Part shown: positions 7,048-16,214 of the stretch, piece by piece | Layout: every line of letters starts with the position of its first letter | How positions within the stretch are numbered: position 1 is the stretch's first letter | IMG/VR virus record: IMGVR_UViG_3300045996_000511 | Location: 1 to 43,838 of that record | Source: a virus | DNA length: 43,838 nucleotides | Reading direction: 5' to 3' (one strand) | Notes under the pieces: model-generated | Told to the model about the DNA's origin: nothing | What the model saw: the letters and a program-made list of their open reading frames with translations, nothing else | Database searches by the model: none | Made by a program: the position numbers and the translations under genes

Positions 7048-8483
7048 TAAGGCTTCTTCCTTTGTTTGCCGTCAGGACCAACAAACACCGCTCCGGACGG
7101 GAGGCGGTCATACTCAGCGTCGCTCGAAACGCGCACGGGCTGCTGTGACTGAGCCTGCCCCTGCGGATTGGCAAGCGGCGTCTGCTTGCGGGCCAGATCA
7201 TCCACGCCATAACCGAGCGCGCCTTCAATGGCCTCCTTGTCGTAACCCATGGCCACATAAGCCTTGGACTGGCGCTGTGCAGCGCGGGTCGATATCTGCG
7301 TCTGACGGTCCATATTCTTCTTCGCCTCTTCCGGCGACATGCGGGGCGTTACAATGGACTTCTCGAACTCGGATTTTTCGCCGGGGGTCAACGCCGCGCC
7401 GAACAAATCGTTACGGACCTGATTGACGTAGGTCTGATAGTCCTGCCACCACTGGGCTTGACCGCTGGGATCGCCGCCCGGTTTGTTGCGGCGCAGGAAG
7501 TTTTCCGCACCGCCTAGAACATAGTTGCCAGCATACTCCGGCTTGAACGTGGTGTTGAGGCGTTCGAGATTTTCCAGGTTGGTTCCGACCTTGACCAAGC
7601 CATCGACCATGCGAGTGCCGGGCGCGCGGCTCTGCGGCTTCGGGGAAGCCCCATCAACCACCATGCGCCCGCCGTTGCTGCCATAACGCACAACCACGGG
7701 CTTGCCGTCCGGGCCTGACTCCGTGACGGGCTGGCCCCAATTCTCGCGCCCAGAGCCGCCCTGAGAGGGCTGCCAAGCGTTACCGCGCGCAACCTCTTTC
7801 CATGTTCCGTCTGGCTGGAATTCCTGCGTGATGTCGATTGAGCCTTGACGGATGGTGCGGCTTGTCGGGGCCTTCATCGGCCCATCAATGACCTTAGTTG
7901 GCTTGCCGTCAGCCGTGCGGGGAAGCTCATAGAGCGCGCCCCCTACGTCCCGATATTCTGGGGGGGCATTGGCTGCCTTCTGCTGATCCTGCATGGCATT
8001 GAACGCCAGCGGTATCCCCCTCTCCGGGTCCATGACTTGGAGAAGCGGTAGCATCTGGGCGAATTGCGAGCCAGCCAGCGGACCGGGAGCGGTCGAGTTC
8101 AAGGAACCGGGGTCGGTGACCTGCATCGGGCCGGGCGCAACATCACGAGGCATAATCTCGCGGTTCGGCCCAAGCTGCGGAAGACTGCCAGGAGCGGAAG
8201 GCGCGGGAGCAAATGTCGGGTTCGTGACGGACGCCGTACCCGGCGCGGAAAGCTGCCCCAGCATCTCCTGATACTTCTTCTGATCGCCTAGGCGCTGCTG
8301 CTGATAGCCAAGCATCGGAAGCGCGCGGCCCTGCTGGCCGTTGTAATTCGCGCCCAGGTCCTGCAAGAGCGCGCCGATTTTTTCAGCCCAGCCGATTTCG
8401 CCACTCAGCGGCATACCGGGCATGATGCCACGTTCGCTACCAAACATGCCGTAGCCCTGCATACCGCTGCCGAACATGGCCAT
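7047..8483 (-). CDS. putative DNA ejection / internal virion protein
   Basis: A 478-residue protein with a Gln, Pro and Gly-rich N-terminal half and a helical, charged second half (ENFLRRNKPGG, then WWQDYQTYVNQVRNDLFG). It lies between two other large proteins of the same style and is coupled to both by TAATG overlaps. By position and composition it is an ejection protein; no lytic motif was found. Confidence 0.65.
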   Translation of the reverse strand: MAMFGSGMQGYGMFGSERGIMPGMPLSGEIGWAEKIGALLQDLGANYNGQQGRALPMLGYQQQRLGDQKKYQEMLGQLSAPGTASVTNPTFAPAPSAPGSLPQLGPNREIMPRDVAPGPMQVTDPGSLNSTAPGPLAGSQFAQMLPLLQVMDPERGIPLAFNAMQDQQKAANAPPEYRDVGGALYELPRTADGKPTKVIDGPMKAPTSRTIRQGSIDITQEFQPDGTWKEVARGNAWQPSQGGSGRENWGQPVTESGPDGKPVVVRYGSNGGRMVVDGASPKPQSRAPGTRMVDGLVKVGTNLENLERLNTTFKPEYAGNYVLGGAENFLRRNKPGGDPSGQAQWWQDYQTYVNQVRNDLFGAALTPGEKSEFEKSIVTPRMSPEEAKKNMDRQTQISTRAAQRQSKAYVAMGYDKEAIEGALGYGVDDLARKQTPLANPQGQAQSQQPVRVSSDAEYDRLPSGAVFVGPDGKQRKKP

Positions 8484-9514
8484 TAGTGCCTCGTCAATTT
8501 GCTGTAATCGATGCGATAAAACCCGTCTGCGCCCATAACCACGGCGTCAGGATCGGTCTTGAGGGTTTCCTGGGCGATGAGGCCGAAGTGACGAACGCGC
8601 GAGTCTTCCCAATTATAGCGCCACGTTGCCCAGCGGCGCCCATGCGTGTCGTAGCCAACCGTCTCGATATCAGCCTTCGTGCGTACGTCCGACATGAACA
8701 TCGCAGCAGTGCCGAGCGCGCCGAGGAGCTGTCCGGTGCGATCCGGGCCGGGCTGCGTGCTGGTCGTGGTTCCGCCCTGCGGCAAAAGCCCCAAGCTCTG
8801 ATTGATGAGCGATTGGCCCTGATAGGGATACTGCTGCTGGCGCAAGAACTCTTGGAACTGTGCGTCGAGGCCCGCCTGTCCGGTCTGCTGCTCAAGCCCA
8901 CCCGTCTGCAATAGCCCCTGAAGGCCTGCACCGTACATCTGCTGCTGCTGGCCGCCCAACTGGCCGAGAAGCCCATTGGTCTGCAGATTGCGAGCGGCGT
9001 CGTTCTGAGCATAACCCGCAGCGGTGTTGAACCCCTGACTGCGCAATAGCCCGGAGGTGTCGCCAGCCTGTTTTAGAGCCGCTTCGTTGGTCAGGCCGTC
9101 TGCAACTCCAATGCGGGAGTTGTTGCCAAAGGCGCGGGAGGCGATGGCCATGTCCGTATTGCCAGCGATAGCACGCTGACGCTGTTGCTCAATGTCGCCC
9201 ATTGCGCCCTGGACAACCTGATTTTCAAACGGATTGCGGTAGGCATCCATCTGGGCAACTACATTGCCGGGCACATGGCTAAGTCCGCGCACGGCTTCAT
9301 TGACAGCGCCAGACCCGGCATTGAGCAGGCCCGGGGCCATGTTGATTGCTTGGCTCTGATTGCCCGTCAGGTCCGCCGTGAACTGTCCGCCATAGGATTG
9401 GAACGGCTGATCGGCAATGCCACGGGCGCGGCCCATGTTTTGTTCAACAGCGCTCCAAATGCGGGGGTCCGCCTGGTTTACGCTTGTAGAGGTCTGGCTA
9501 CCGCCACCACTCAT
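8483..9514 (-). CDS. ejection or tail protein with C-terminal S74 chaperone domain
   Basis: A 343-residue protein. Residues 1-250 are Gln, Gly and Asn-rich. The last 70 residues begin SDVRTKADIETV and continue to HFGLIAQE, matching the intramolecular chaperone of endosialidase type (Peptidase S74), which trimerises and then cleaves itself off at the Ser-Lys dyad. The domain is normally at the end of fibres and spikes; here it ends a protein in the ejection block. The ATGA overlap with the upstream gene sets the start. Confidence 0.8.
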   Translation of the reverse strand: MSGGGSQTSTSVNQADPRIWSAVEQNMGRARGIADQPFQSYGGQFTADLTGNQSQAINMAPGLLNAGSGAVNEAVRGLSHVPGNVVAQMDAYRNPFENQVVQGAMGDIEQQRQRAIAGNTDMAIASRAFGNNSRIGVADGLTNEAALKQAGDTSGLLRSQGFNTAAGYAQNDAARNLQTNGLLGQLGGQQQQMYGAGLQGLLQTGGLEQQTGQAGLDAQFQEFLRQQQYPYQGQSLINQSLGLLPQGGTTTSTQPGPDRTGQLLGALGTAAMFMSDVRTKADIETVGYDTHGRRWATWRYNWEDSRVRHFGLIAQETLKTDPDAVVMGADGFYRIDYSKLTRH

Positions 9515-9996
9515 TTAAGTTTCTCCAAATACTGTTCGAGGGATTCGTGATGAGTGAAGAACTGCCTGATTTCCATGCTCACGCAACGCAGGTAAGGCAT
9601 TCCCTTTGTGAGCCAGATCACGGTGCCAAGCAGTTCGACGTACCAGTCCCTCAGTACATAGGAGAACACCCTGTCGTTCTCCGACCCTTTCTCAAGTTCG
9701 TTCGCGTCAAGCCAAGCATTGATGCCGGTGTTGATGACCGGGATCAATTGGCGCTTCCACTGCTCGAAGAATGGATTGAGCGGCAATTCCGTCAGCAGGG
9801 AGAACAGCACCCGCGTTGCGTGCGCGTCCTCTACCGGCTTGTCCTTGTCTACGACATCATCAAACAATTCGCAGGCATCACAGAAGGCAAGAAAGAACGC
9901 TATGGCCTGCGGATCGCCAACCCATGTTCTAAGCTTATCGTCTCGAAGCGCCTGCCATTCTGCGGTGTCAAATTCCAACCCGTGATCGCCTATCAA
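9511..9996 (-). CDS. conserved late phage protein of unknown function
   Basis: A 161-residue acidic helical protein. The TTG start overlaps the previous stop (TTGA). It has an aspartate-rich FCDACELFDDVVDKDK segment (about 38-53) and tryptophan-rich helices. It is probably a virion-assembly or tail accessory protein because it sits between the propeller and the ejection proteins. Confidence 0.6.
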   Translation of the reverse strand: MIGDHGLEFDTAEWQALRDDKLRTWVGDPQAIAFFLAFCDACELFDDVVDKDKPVEDAHATRVLFSLLTELPLNPFFEQWKRQLIPVINTGINAWLDANELEKGSENDRVFSYVLRDWYVELLGTVIWLTKGMPYLRCVSMEIRQFFTHHESLEQYLEKLK

Positions 9997-10187
9997 GTTG
10001 CGTCCACCGCTGAAATCGTATTGGCTATGTTCACCGTGATATCCTTGAGGCGTGTGTTTGTTGCGTCGTCAGACGCCCGGAGCGTGATCTTGTCCAACGG
10101 CATTCCGAAGCGGAGTTCGAGCGCGTCCATACGCTTCACAATCTCTTGGATGTACTGCGGGTCATATGTTGCGGGTGCGGCGCGCAT
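9993..10187 (-). CDS. small late phage protein
   Basis: A 64-residue protein whose ATG overlaps the propeller stop (TAATG). It is mostly helical, with no cysteine or membrane segment. The position directly after the propeller gene suggests a tail or ejection accessory. The family is not recognised. Confidence 0.6.
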   Translation of the reverse strand: MRAAPATYDPQYIQEIVKRMDALELRFGMPLDKITLRASDDATNTRLKDITVNIANTISAVDAT

Positions 10188-11686
10188 TAACGGCGCCCCC
10201 CAAGCGTGACGTTCAGGCGATTAGTCCCAAGCCGTGCGCTTGCGGTCAGAAATTCAGCCCTTACGGCAGCCTGCCTGGCTGTGAACCGGACATCCGTTTT
10301 GCCCGACCCGCTGAGCGTTGCCTGCGCAACAGTGGTTTCATCGCCGTCCGGATAGAACTTCGTTAGAAACCCCATCGTGATATCGCCAACATTATCGGCG
10401 TCCGAGATAATTTCAGTCACGCGCGCAACCCTATCGCCCTCACCCATCTCAAGCGGACCGGTTTGGAAATACGGCGTTGCGCCGTCATACATTCCGCCCA
10501 CTTCATGGTCATAAACATCACCATCGGGATCAACAGAGATCGGGTTGGCAAAAACACCAGGCCCAATTGATGCCGTGCGCGAACGTTGGCCGTGATACCA
10601 GAAGCTTCTCGGGTCGGCGGCGGTCGGGTAATGCCACACGAGATAGGAATTGTTTTCTGTCGAGGTCTGAGACGGGTAGTCCCAGACTAACTCGTTAAAA
10701 TCGCTGTTGTGATGAGCAGAAATCTTGGAGCGCTGCGCCGTGTTCAGGTTGGCCCGAACGTATTCCCATTCCTCGCAAGGAATTTGACGAAAGCTGCTGT
10801 CAAACAGGCAGAAGCCGGAATAGCTCCACCAGACTGCAAAGTCGCCGGCCGATACAACAGCGCCGCGCGCTATCAGTCCGCAGCCGGTCCCAACCTGATC
10901 CCAACTATAGAAAAGAACATTGCCATTGAACGTGGCTGTCCAGGCGTCAACAGTCGTGAGGATCAGCGTCTTGCCAGGCACCCTGCGGCCGGCCATGAGC
11001 TTGCCTTGCGTCTGCAAGGAAAAGCCACCCGCCCTGCTGGTCGCGCTTGGCGTCCAGTCTGTATTGTCGCCTGGTTTTGACCATTCGATACGCCTGGGGT
11101 CGCCATCCGGCGCCAATGCCATCAGGGTCAACTCAGGCGTCACGACAATGCCCGTGCAACCCGTGGGCGCGTTCGTGATGACTACAGCGTCGTTGCCGGG
11201 ATCAACATCCCACTCGTAGATATCGCCATCGCTGTCAGAGACGCCGACCAAAAACTCGCCCCAAGTGTCCACATCCCAAACGGTTGCGGGAAGTGGGTCG
11301 CCAGTGTCCGGTCGCGGCGTGCCATAGAGGCCAGCTCCGTAAATGCCGAAGCCGTATCCGGTCTTCACCGTGCTATCAGCCTGCCCCGCAGTAAATCCGG
11401 AGGGCGTGATGTCGGTTAGAGTGTTGTCGGGATTGAAGGCGTAAAGATTGCTGCTTGTGCCTATAGCGCCCCAGCGCGAGCCGCTATTGTCAGCCCATGC
11501 GATGATGGCTCGCGGCGCGCCCGAAACCGAAGCGCCTGACATCTCACGCTCTTGCCAGCCGCCGATGGGGCCAATGGCCTTGTCGTACCAGCGAACGAGA
11601 TTGGTGTCGTAAACGCGCCCTTTTGCTTGGTACTCCGTCCCAGACCTATCGACGCCGGGAGGGATTACAAGCGGGAACAAAGACAC
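10187..11686 (-). CDS. gp10-like tail hub / packaged-DNA stabilisation protein
   Basis: A 499-residue beta-rich protein with repeated WD/SD blades (for example VWDVDTWGEFLVGVSDSDGD, ARGAVVSAGDFAVWW and SFWYHG), as expected of the propeller that plugs the P22-type tail after packaging. The GTG start overlaps the previous stop (TAGTG). The gene order adaptor, fibre, propeller, ejection proteins supports the call. Confidence 0.75.
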   Translation of the reverse strand: MSLFPLVIPPGVDRSGTEYQAKGRVYDTNLVRWYDKAIGPIGGWQEREMSGASVSGAPRAIIAWADNSGSRWGAIGTSSNLYAFNPDNTLTDITPSGFTAGQADSTVKTGYGFGIYGAGLYGTPRPDTGDPLPATVWDVDTWGEFLVGVSDSDGDIYEWDVDPGNDAVVITNAPTGCTGIVVTPELTLMALAPDGDPRRIEWSKPGDNTDWTPSATSRAGGFSLQTQGKLMAGRRVPGKTLILTTVDAWTATFNGNVLFYSWDQVGTGCGLIARGAVVSAGDFAVWWSYSGFCLFDSSFRQIPCEEWEYVRANLNTAQRSKISAHHNSDFNELVWDYPSQTSTENNSYLVWHYPTAADPRSFWYHGQRSRTASIGPGVFANPISVDPDGDVYDHEVGGMYDGATPYFQTGPLEMGEGDRVARVTEIISDADNVGDITMGFLTKFYPDGDETTVAQATLSGSGKTDVRFTARQAAVRAEFLTASARLGTNRLNVTLGGRR

Positions 11687-12534
11687 TAGGCTTTTCCCCG
11701 ATTGTCGATCCAGCCGTAGGTTGTGAGGTATAGGGTGGTGCCGCTATTATCCGAGGCAACCGTGCGAACCTGCGCGCTCGTGTTCGTAGTGACGCCCGGA
11801 AGATCAAACCCAACTGGCTGGCTTGCGACCTGGCTATAGGCCGTCACGTTTCCATCGGTTGCTCCTGCGACGGCTGAGTCTTCAGGGTTCCCAGTTACTA
11901 GAATGATTATATTGGGCGACGGGTTGGCCATGAGGCCGCGCACTTTTGCCTTTACGATGCGCCCGGTCGGAACAGTCAGGGTTCGCATGACGGGAGTGGT
12001 GCCGACATCTGTTACCGCGAGGTCGTTGACCGGGACGCCCCATGTGAAATCGTCGCCAATCTGCGAGAACTTTTTCCACTGCGACGAAGCATCAGTCCGA
12101 ACGGAACCGATGCAGCGATAGACCGTGTAGTTGGCCGGGAGAGCGGGCGTGGAAGCGTTCAGGGAGAAAATGACATCCACAACAGCGGTATCGAGGCGCT
12201 TGATGAGGTAGACGTGATACCATGTATTAATGGCGATAGAGCCGGTATCGAGGCCGCCATTGCCAGTTCCTACGGCCCATGCCGAAGTCGTCTTGGTGAT
12301 GGCTGCAGCAAGGCGCAGCAGCTTGGCCGAAGTGGTGTCGATGGCAACGCCAGACGCAATGCCAAACGATGCCGACCCGCCAGCCGCAGATAGCGTCAGC
12401 CCGTCAATGTGCGTCGGGAAGCGATTGGCGAAAGCGGCGTCGATTGCCCCAAGCGCGGTATTGAGCAGCCCGCCCCATGTGTCTTCGCTGCCGCCGTCCG
12501 TAGGGAGGGTGAGGCCGAGGTTGTCAGTTGCCAC
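11686..12534 (-). CDS. tail fibre-like protein
   Basis: A 282-residue protein. The N-terminus DNLGLTLPTDGGSEDTWGG followed by LLNTALGAIDAAF is a motif typical of phage fibre or collar proteins that dock on the tail. The remainder is beta-rich. The GTG start abuts the upstream stop without a gap. It has no signal peptide, unlike the two large fibre/spike proteins further upstream. Confidence 0.7.
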   Translation of the reverse strand: MATDNLGLTLPTDGGSEDTWGGLLNTALGAIDAAFANRFPTHIDGLTLSAAGGSASFGIASGVAIDTTSAKLLRLAAAITKTTSAWAVGTGNGGLDTGSIAINTWYHVYLIKRLDTAVVDVIFSLNASTPALPANYTVYRCIGSVRTDASSQWKKFSQIGDDFTWGVPVNDLAVTDVGTTPVMRTLTVPTGRIVKAKVRGLMANPSPNIIILVTGNPEDSAVAGATDGNVTAYSQVASQPVGFDLPGVTTNTSAQVRTVASDNSGTTLYLTTYGWIDNRGKA

Positions 12535-12948
12535 TTATGCGAGTTCCTTGCACATCAGCACGCTGGTCGCCTTGTAGTCAGGCAAGCGCGGCATCCATTT
12601 TCTGGGGGTGAGGAAGAACAGGGCGGCACAGCCGTCTTCCTTCGCTCGTTTCTCAAGCGTCGCGCGGAAGTCGAAGATGTCGTATTTCACTTTGCCGCCC
12701 ATGATTTCCACGATGCGCCCCCTGCCAGTGGCGAGCGGAATTTCTGAAGTCATGCAGGTGGCGGTGACTTCGGTGTCTGCGTCGTCCGCTGTGATCCAAA
12801 GCTGGCCAGAACCATTGATGGAGCGGATGCGGACGGCCTCTTTCGTTAGAAGCCCGCTAGAGTGCTTGCAGGCTTCCTCATAGACAGCGTCGAGCCGGGG
12901 CCAGATCACATTGACCGTGGCCGGAGGCACCCCTACGAGATGGATCAA
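12535..12948 (-). CDS. GNAT-fold-like late protein
   Basis: A 137-residue protein with a TTG start overlapping the adaptor stop (TTGA). The order of helices and strands (IWPRLDAVYEEACK, then QLWITADD, ATLEKRAKEDGCAALFF and LPDYKATSVLMCKEL) resembles small GNAT-like phage proteins found beside tail adaptors. A clear acetyl-CoA loop (QxxGxG/A) is not visible, so catalysis is doubtful. Confidence 0.55.
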   Translation of the reverse strand: MIHLVGVPPATVNVIWPRLDAVYEEACKHSSGLLTKEAVRIRSINGSGQLWITADDADTEVTATCMTSEIPLATGRGRIVEIMGGKVKYDIFDFRATLEKRAKEDGCAALFFLTPRKWMPRLPDYKATSVLMCKELA

Positions 12949-13595
12949 GGATTGCCTGTGTCCGAAGTTGCGACCCACGGCGAACCGGAATAGCGGTCAG
13001 ACTGGTCGGCCGCGTTCAGCGCGTTGATGATCCCACAGAAGTTTGCATAGGCTCGCTGCCGGCGCTCTTCATCCATCATATGGTCCCAGAGGTCGATTAG
13101 TGCGCCCTGCACATAAGCGCCGGGAGCATTGGTCAGGAGCCAGTTTGTGTCCGTTTCAGCGCTCAGCGCCTCGAAGGATTTGTAGGACAGCAGTTTTCCC
13201 GTATAGGTCGAATCCGGGGCCGGACCGAAGACGTAGTTTCCACCCTCAAGGCAGAATGCAGCAGGGCAACCAGATGATGCAGCAAGCCGAGATCCCCACA
13301 TCTTGTCCGGGCTGACCAGGTCCACCTTATGAATCGGGTCAGTGTAGAGATAGAGACGGCGGGTTTGGATAACGCGATCAGGTATGGCCACTGTGCGACC
13401 GCTTATCGTCAGATCGTCAGATGCCTCCATGGCCCGGATGCGCAGCGGCTCGCTGAATAGCGGCGGCTCCTTGCACCCGAAGTGGATGCGGGAGTGCGCG
13501 CCGGTAATGAAGTCAGGAATCAGCGATGTCAGGTCAGAGCGGTCGGCCCGTGAGGCTATCGCAGCCTTTAGCTCCGCGTATGTACCTATAGCCAT
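12945..13595 (-). CDS. head-to-tail adaptor protein (SU10 adaptor-like)
   Basis: A 216-residue protein. Its pattern of N-terminal helices (TYAELKAAIASRADRSDL, then LIPDFITGAHSRIHF), a central beta region and C-terminal helices (DLWDHMMDEERRQRAYANF) fits the adaptor family that binds below the portal in short-tailed phages. It precedes the fibre and propeller genes. The start was placed at the first ATG. Confidence 0.75.
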   Translation of the reverse strand: MAIGTYAELKAAIASRADRSDLTSLIPDFITGAHSRIHFGCKEPPLFSEPLRIRAMEASDDLTISGRTVAIPDRVIQTRRLYLYTDPIHKVDLVSPDKMWGSRLAASSGCPAAFCLEGGNYVFGPAPDSTYTGKLLSYKSFEALSAETDTNWLLTNAPGAYVQGALIDLWDHMMDEERRQRAYANFCGIINALNAADQSDRYSGSPWVATSDTGNP

Positions 13596-13655
13596 TAGCT
13601 ATTTTACTTTCCTGATAATTTGAGCAAGACTCCCGCCCTATCGCTGGGGAGTGGG

Positions 13656-13931
13656 ATGACATTTCAAGAATGGCTCTATGTGTATGGCGCGGTCGGACTA
13701 TTCATGGCCGCAGTGGGTATGTACGCCACCAATCGCAAGGGCTGGCCGACACGCGGCGAAACGCTGTCCCAGATTTTCCTGTGGACTACGCTTGGCCCGT
13801 TCGTTCTGATCCTGGTTGCAATCTCATCGCCGGTATGGGTGCCACGATTTATCCTCAATGAGTTTGAGGAAGGCCGCCGTGCCTACGGGCGCATCTCGCG
13901 CTGGTTCAGCAAACCCATTTGGCGTTCATAG
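13656..13931 (+). CDS. opposite-strand membrane protein (moron candidate)
   Basis: A 91-residue protein with two membrane helices (about 8-25 YVYGAVGLFMAAVGMY and 41-62 FLWTTLGPFVLILVAISSPVWV) and a basic tail. The ATG at 13656 is preceded by GGGGAGTGGG. It lies on the plus strand between two leftward virion genes, so it needs its own promoter; GATAAT at 13614-13619 is a possible -10 but no good -35 is seen. It may be expressed in the lysogen. The family is unknown. Confidence 0.7.
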   Translation: MTFQEWLYVYGAVGLFMAAVGMYATNRKGWPTRGETLSQIFLWTTLGPFVLILVAISSPVWVPRFILNEFEEGRRAYGRISRWFSKPIWRS

Positions 13932-14104
13932 TGACCGATAAGAGCCAGTGGCACCTAACTTACATTTTCCTCAGCAAACACGATGCTGCTGGGAACGAGG
14001 TCAACGGCCCACCTTGCATGGGGCGAAAGATCAATGGCCAGTGGGAATACCGAAACATGACGTCTGAGGAAGAGGCGACCTATGTCAGCGATGAGGCGCG
14101 GTGA
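13931..14104 (+). CDS. opposite-strand small protein, second moron gene
   Basis: A 57-residue protein. The GTG start overlaps the stop of the membrane protein gene (TAGTG), so the two form an operon. It is hydrophilic with a possible beta core (WHLTYIFLSKHD, then GQWEYRNMTSEEE). It ends 1 nt before the stop codon of the convergent tailspike gene. The function is unknown. Confidence 0.6.
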   Translation: MTDKSQWHLTYIFLSKHDAAGNEVNGPPCMGRKINGQWEYRNMTSEEEATYVSDEAR

Positions 14105-16210
14105 TTATTGCGGGTTGGTACCAGGACACGAACCGAAGCTGAGGCTTATGTCGTCGGCCGTTAAGGCGTTGCCACTCAGAACATCAAAATTATCGGTTAC
14201 ATCGTCATCGATCGTAACGAGATTTCCGATTGCGAGCCCCTGTCCGACCGCGTGCCAATTCAGAGTGCTGGCGACAGTCCGCTCCTGACCCACGGCATAT
14301 GTCCCGTTGTAGTTTGTCGAGTTTGAACCGCCCGTAGCGGTTGTACCGTGCGAACCAAAATCCTGAATCACCTGCGCGCCACGGAATGATTGTTCTGCGC
14401 GAGTTTCGCCGTTACCACTGCCATTACTGACTATGTAGCTATCGCTATCGATTTGAGAAACAATCAAAGTTGGGTTTGTTTTCGGATTCAACATCCTAAG
14501 CGCTGCAACCTGAATTCCAACTGACAGCGCGGTTGTAGTGCCAACTTGGGTGGACGTGATGTCCATTCGGCTAGTGCCGTCCCCGAGGTCAGTCAAAGTC
14601 GCTCGCCAACGCGTTGTGCCACTTGCGGCCTGGGTTGTGATGTATTGGCCCGGATACGGTAGCAGACTGCCATTCACAAGCCCGGAAACCGTCCAAATTG
14701 AATACCCATTTCCTACGCTGGGTGCCATTGAGGCAGTCGTAGAGCCTTGGATATCTCCGCCAATCAGATAGCAGCCGTTATGAACGATGCCGATGGTGCT
14801 GACGTAGTTGTTTTTGATGGTCAGATTGCTGAGCGCGCCGACCCGAAGGGCTGTAAACCACTGCGACGAGATCGCCTGGCTGGGTGCCGCAACATTTACA
14901 ATCGAAGTGGTTAGTTGCTGGTCGTAGCCTATTGTTGACGCAGAACCTGTGCCACCAAGCAACGCAAACGGTCCAGTCGTAACGCCGGGGCGCGTGCCGT
15001 AAGGATAAATGACGACATCATTGTACCTGCGGATTGTACCTGTCGTGCCCTCAGTGGTGGTATTCCAATTGATAGACGCGCCATGAAGGCCAGTTTGTCC
15101 ACCAGCTATATTGTTCCCATTGTTCATGCCAATGCGATAAAATACGTTCGCCTGCGTAATTATGTCGGCATAGGCATTGCTGATCTGAATGGGATTGCCT
15201 GCAAAATCATGAATCCAGTTCCGCTTGAACGAGCCCGTTATGTGATTGCCTGAGATGCCCTCAAAGCCCGAACCGAATCCGCCCGTCTGGACCGAATAAT
15301 TAAAGTTTGCCGGTACTGGTTCTCCTGTCGCTACACTAGCATTGCCGCCATCGAATTCATTGTCTTCAACAATGAAATTTGCACGAACGGCAGGGTTGGT
15401 GCGAATGATAGTCTGACCATTGGTCTGAGCATCCACAACGATGTGACTGTTCGTGACCTTCAGAGTCGGAACACCATTATCGCTGGACGTGACAAGCAAC
15501 GTCGAACTCGTGTGGCCGCCGATGGCCCCGAAGTCAAACCCATCAAAGTCAGCAATTAGCGCTTGGTTTGGGTATTTGAAATCGCAATTCCACGACGATG
15601 ACGAAGCCCCGCCATCGGTCCAATAACAACCCGGCGCATGAGAGCCTTTATATGGTCCACTCTTGTTGGACTGGCTGATGCTGAGTGTGCAGACGGTACC
15701 GCTTCCACCTGCCGGCGTACCGCCAGTGCAGTTACTCAAAACTGGATGATTGGTAAGTAGTCCACTTGTCCCAGGCGACGACCAGAGGATAAGGCCATTT
15801 CGGACAGTGCCGCTAGTTACAGTCGTCGCGGTGAATGTCGTCCCATTGACGTTAGAACTAGATGTCGTGAAGGAATATTCTGCCGGGTCTTTGAAGACGG
15901 TGACGCGAGGCCCGATTGGGAAATCGCGCATAGCGACATTGAACGGAACACCTGATGCGAGACCGGGCCTAACTGCCAACGTTGCGATATTCCCATCATT
16001 GTCACGGAAATATTCGTCCATGTTTGCCATGCTGAACGTGGCGTCTAGGCTGGCGTCCTCGCATCCATCTATCGATGAATTGGCCGTGCCATTAGGGCAT
16101 GTACTGGCCGGGCTCGTGAGGGCAACGCCACCGCGAATGCGCGCTTCTGCCAGCCCGGAACAGACGAGCAGCGGCAACGCTGCGGCCGATAGGAGAAGCA
16201 GCTTCCGCAC
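14105..16210 (-). CDS. tailspike with right-handed beta-helix and signal peptide
   Basis: A 701-residue protein. I chose GTG at 16210: AAGAGGG lies 9 nt upstream and the start falls just after the previous stop. It then begins MRKLLLLSAAALPLLVCSGL with a predicted cleavage after AEA (about residue 23), a clear Sec-type signal. The body has parallel beta-helix rungs (LKVTNSHIVVDAQTN, RANFIVEDNEFDGG, FKRNWIHDFAGNPIQISNA) as in polysaccharide-binding or degrading spikes. It probably recognises the host surface. A cleavable signal on a virion spike is unusual. Confidence 0.8.
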   Translation of the reverse strand: MRKLLLLSAAALPLLVCSGLAEARIRGGVALTSPASTCPNGTANSSIDGCEDASLDATFSMANMDEYFRDNDGNIATLAVRPGLASGVPFNVAMRDFPIGPRVTVFKDPAEYSFTTSSSNVNGTTFTATTVTSGTVRNGLILWSSPGTSGLLTNHPVLSNCTGGTPAGGSGTVCTLSISQSNKSGPYKGSHAPGCYWTDGGASSSSWNCDFKYPNQALIADFDGFDFGAIGGHTSSTLLVTSSDNGVPTLKVTNSHIVVDAQTNGQTIIRTNPAVRANFIVEDNEFDGGNASVATGEPVPANFNYSVQTGGFGSGFEGISGNHITGSFKRNWIHDFAGNPIQISNAYADIITQANVFYRIGMNNGNNIAGGQTGLHGASINWNTTTEGTTGTIRRYNDVVIYPYGTRPGVTTGPFALLGGTGSASTIGYDQQLTTSIVNVAAPSQAISSQWFTALRVGALSNLTIKNNYVSTIGIVHNGCYLIGGDIQGSTTASMAPSVGNGYSIWTVSGLVNGSLLPYPGQYITTQAASGTTRWRATLTDLGDGTSRMDITSTQVGTTTALSVGIQVAALRMLNPKTNPTLIVSQIDSDSYIVSNGSGNGETRAEQSFRGAQVIQDFGSHGTTATGGSNSTNYNGTYAVGQERTVASTLNWHAVGQGLAIGNLVTIDDDVTDNFDVLSGNALTADDISLSFGSCPGTNPQ

Positions 16211-16214
16211 GGGC

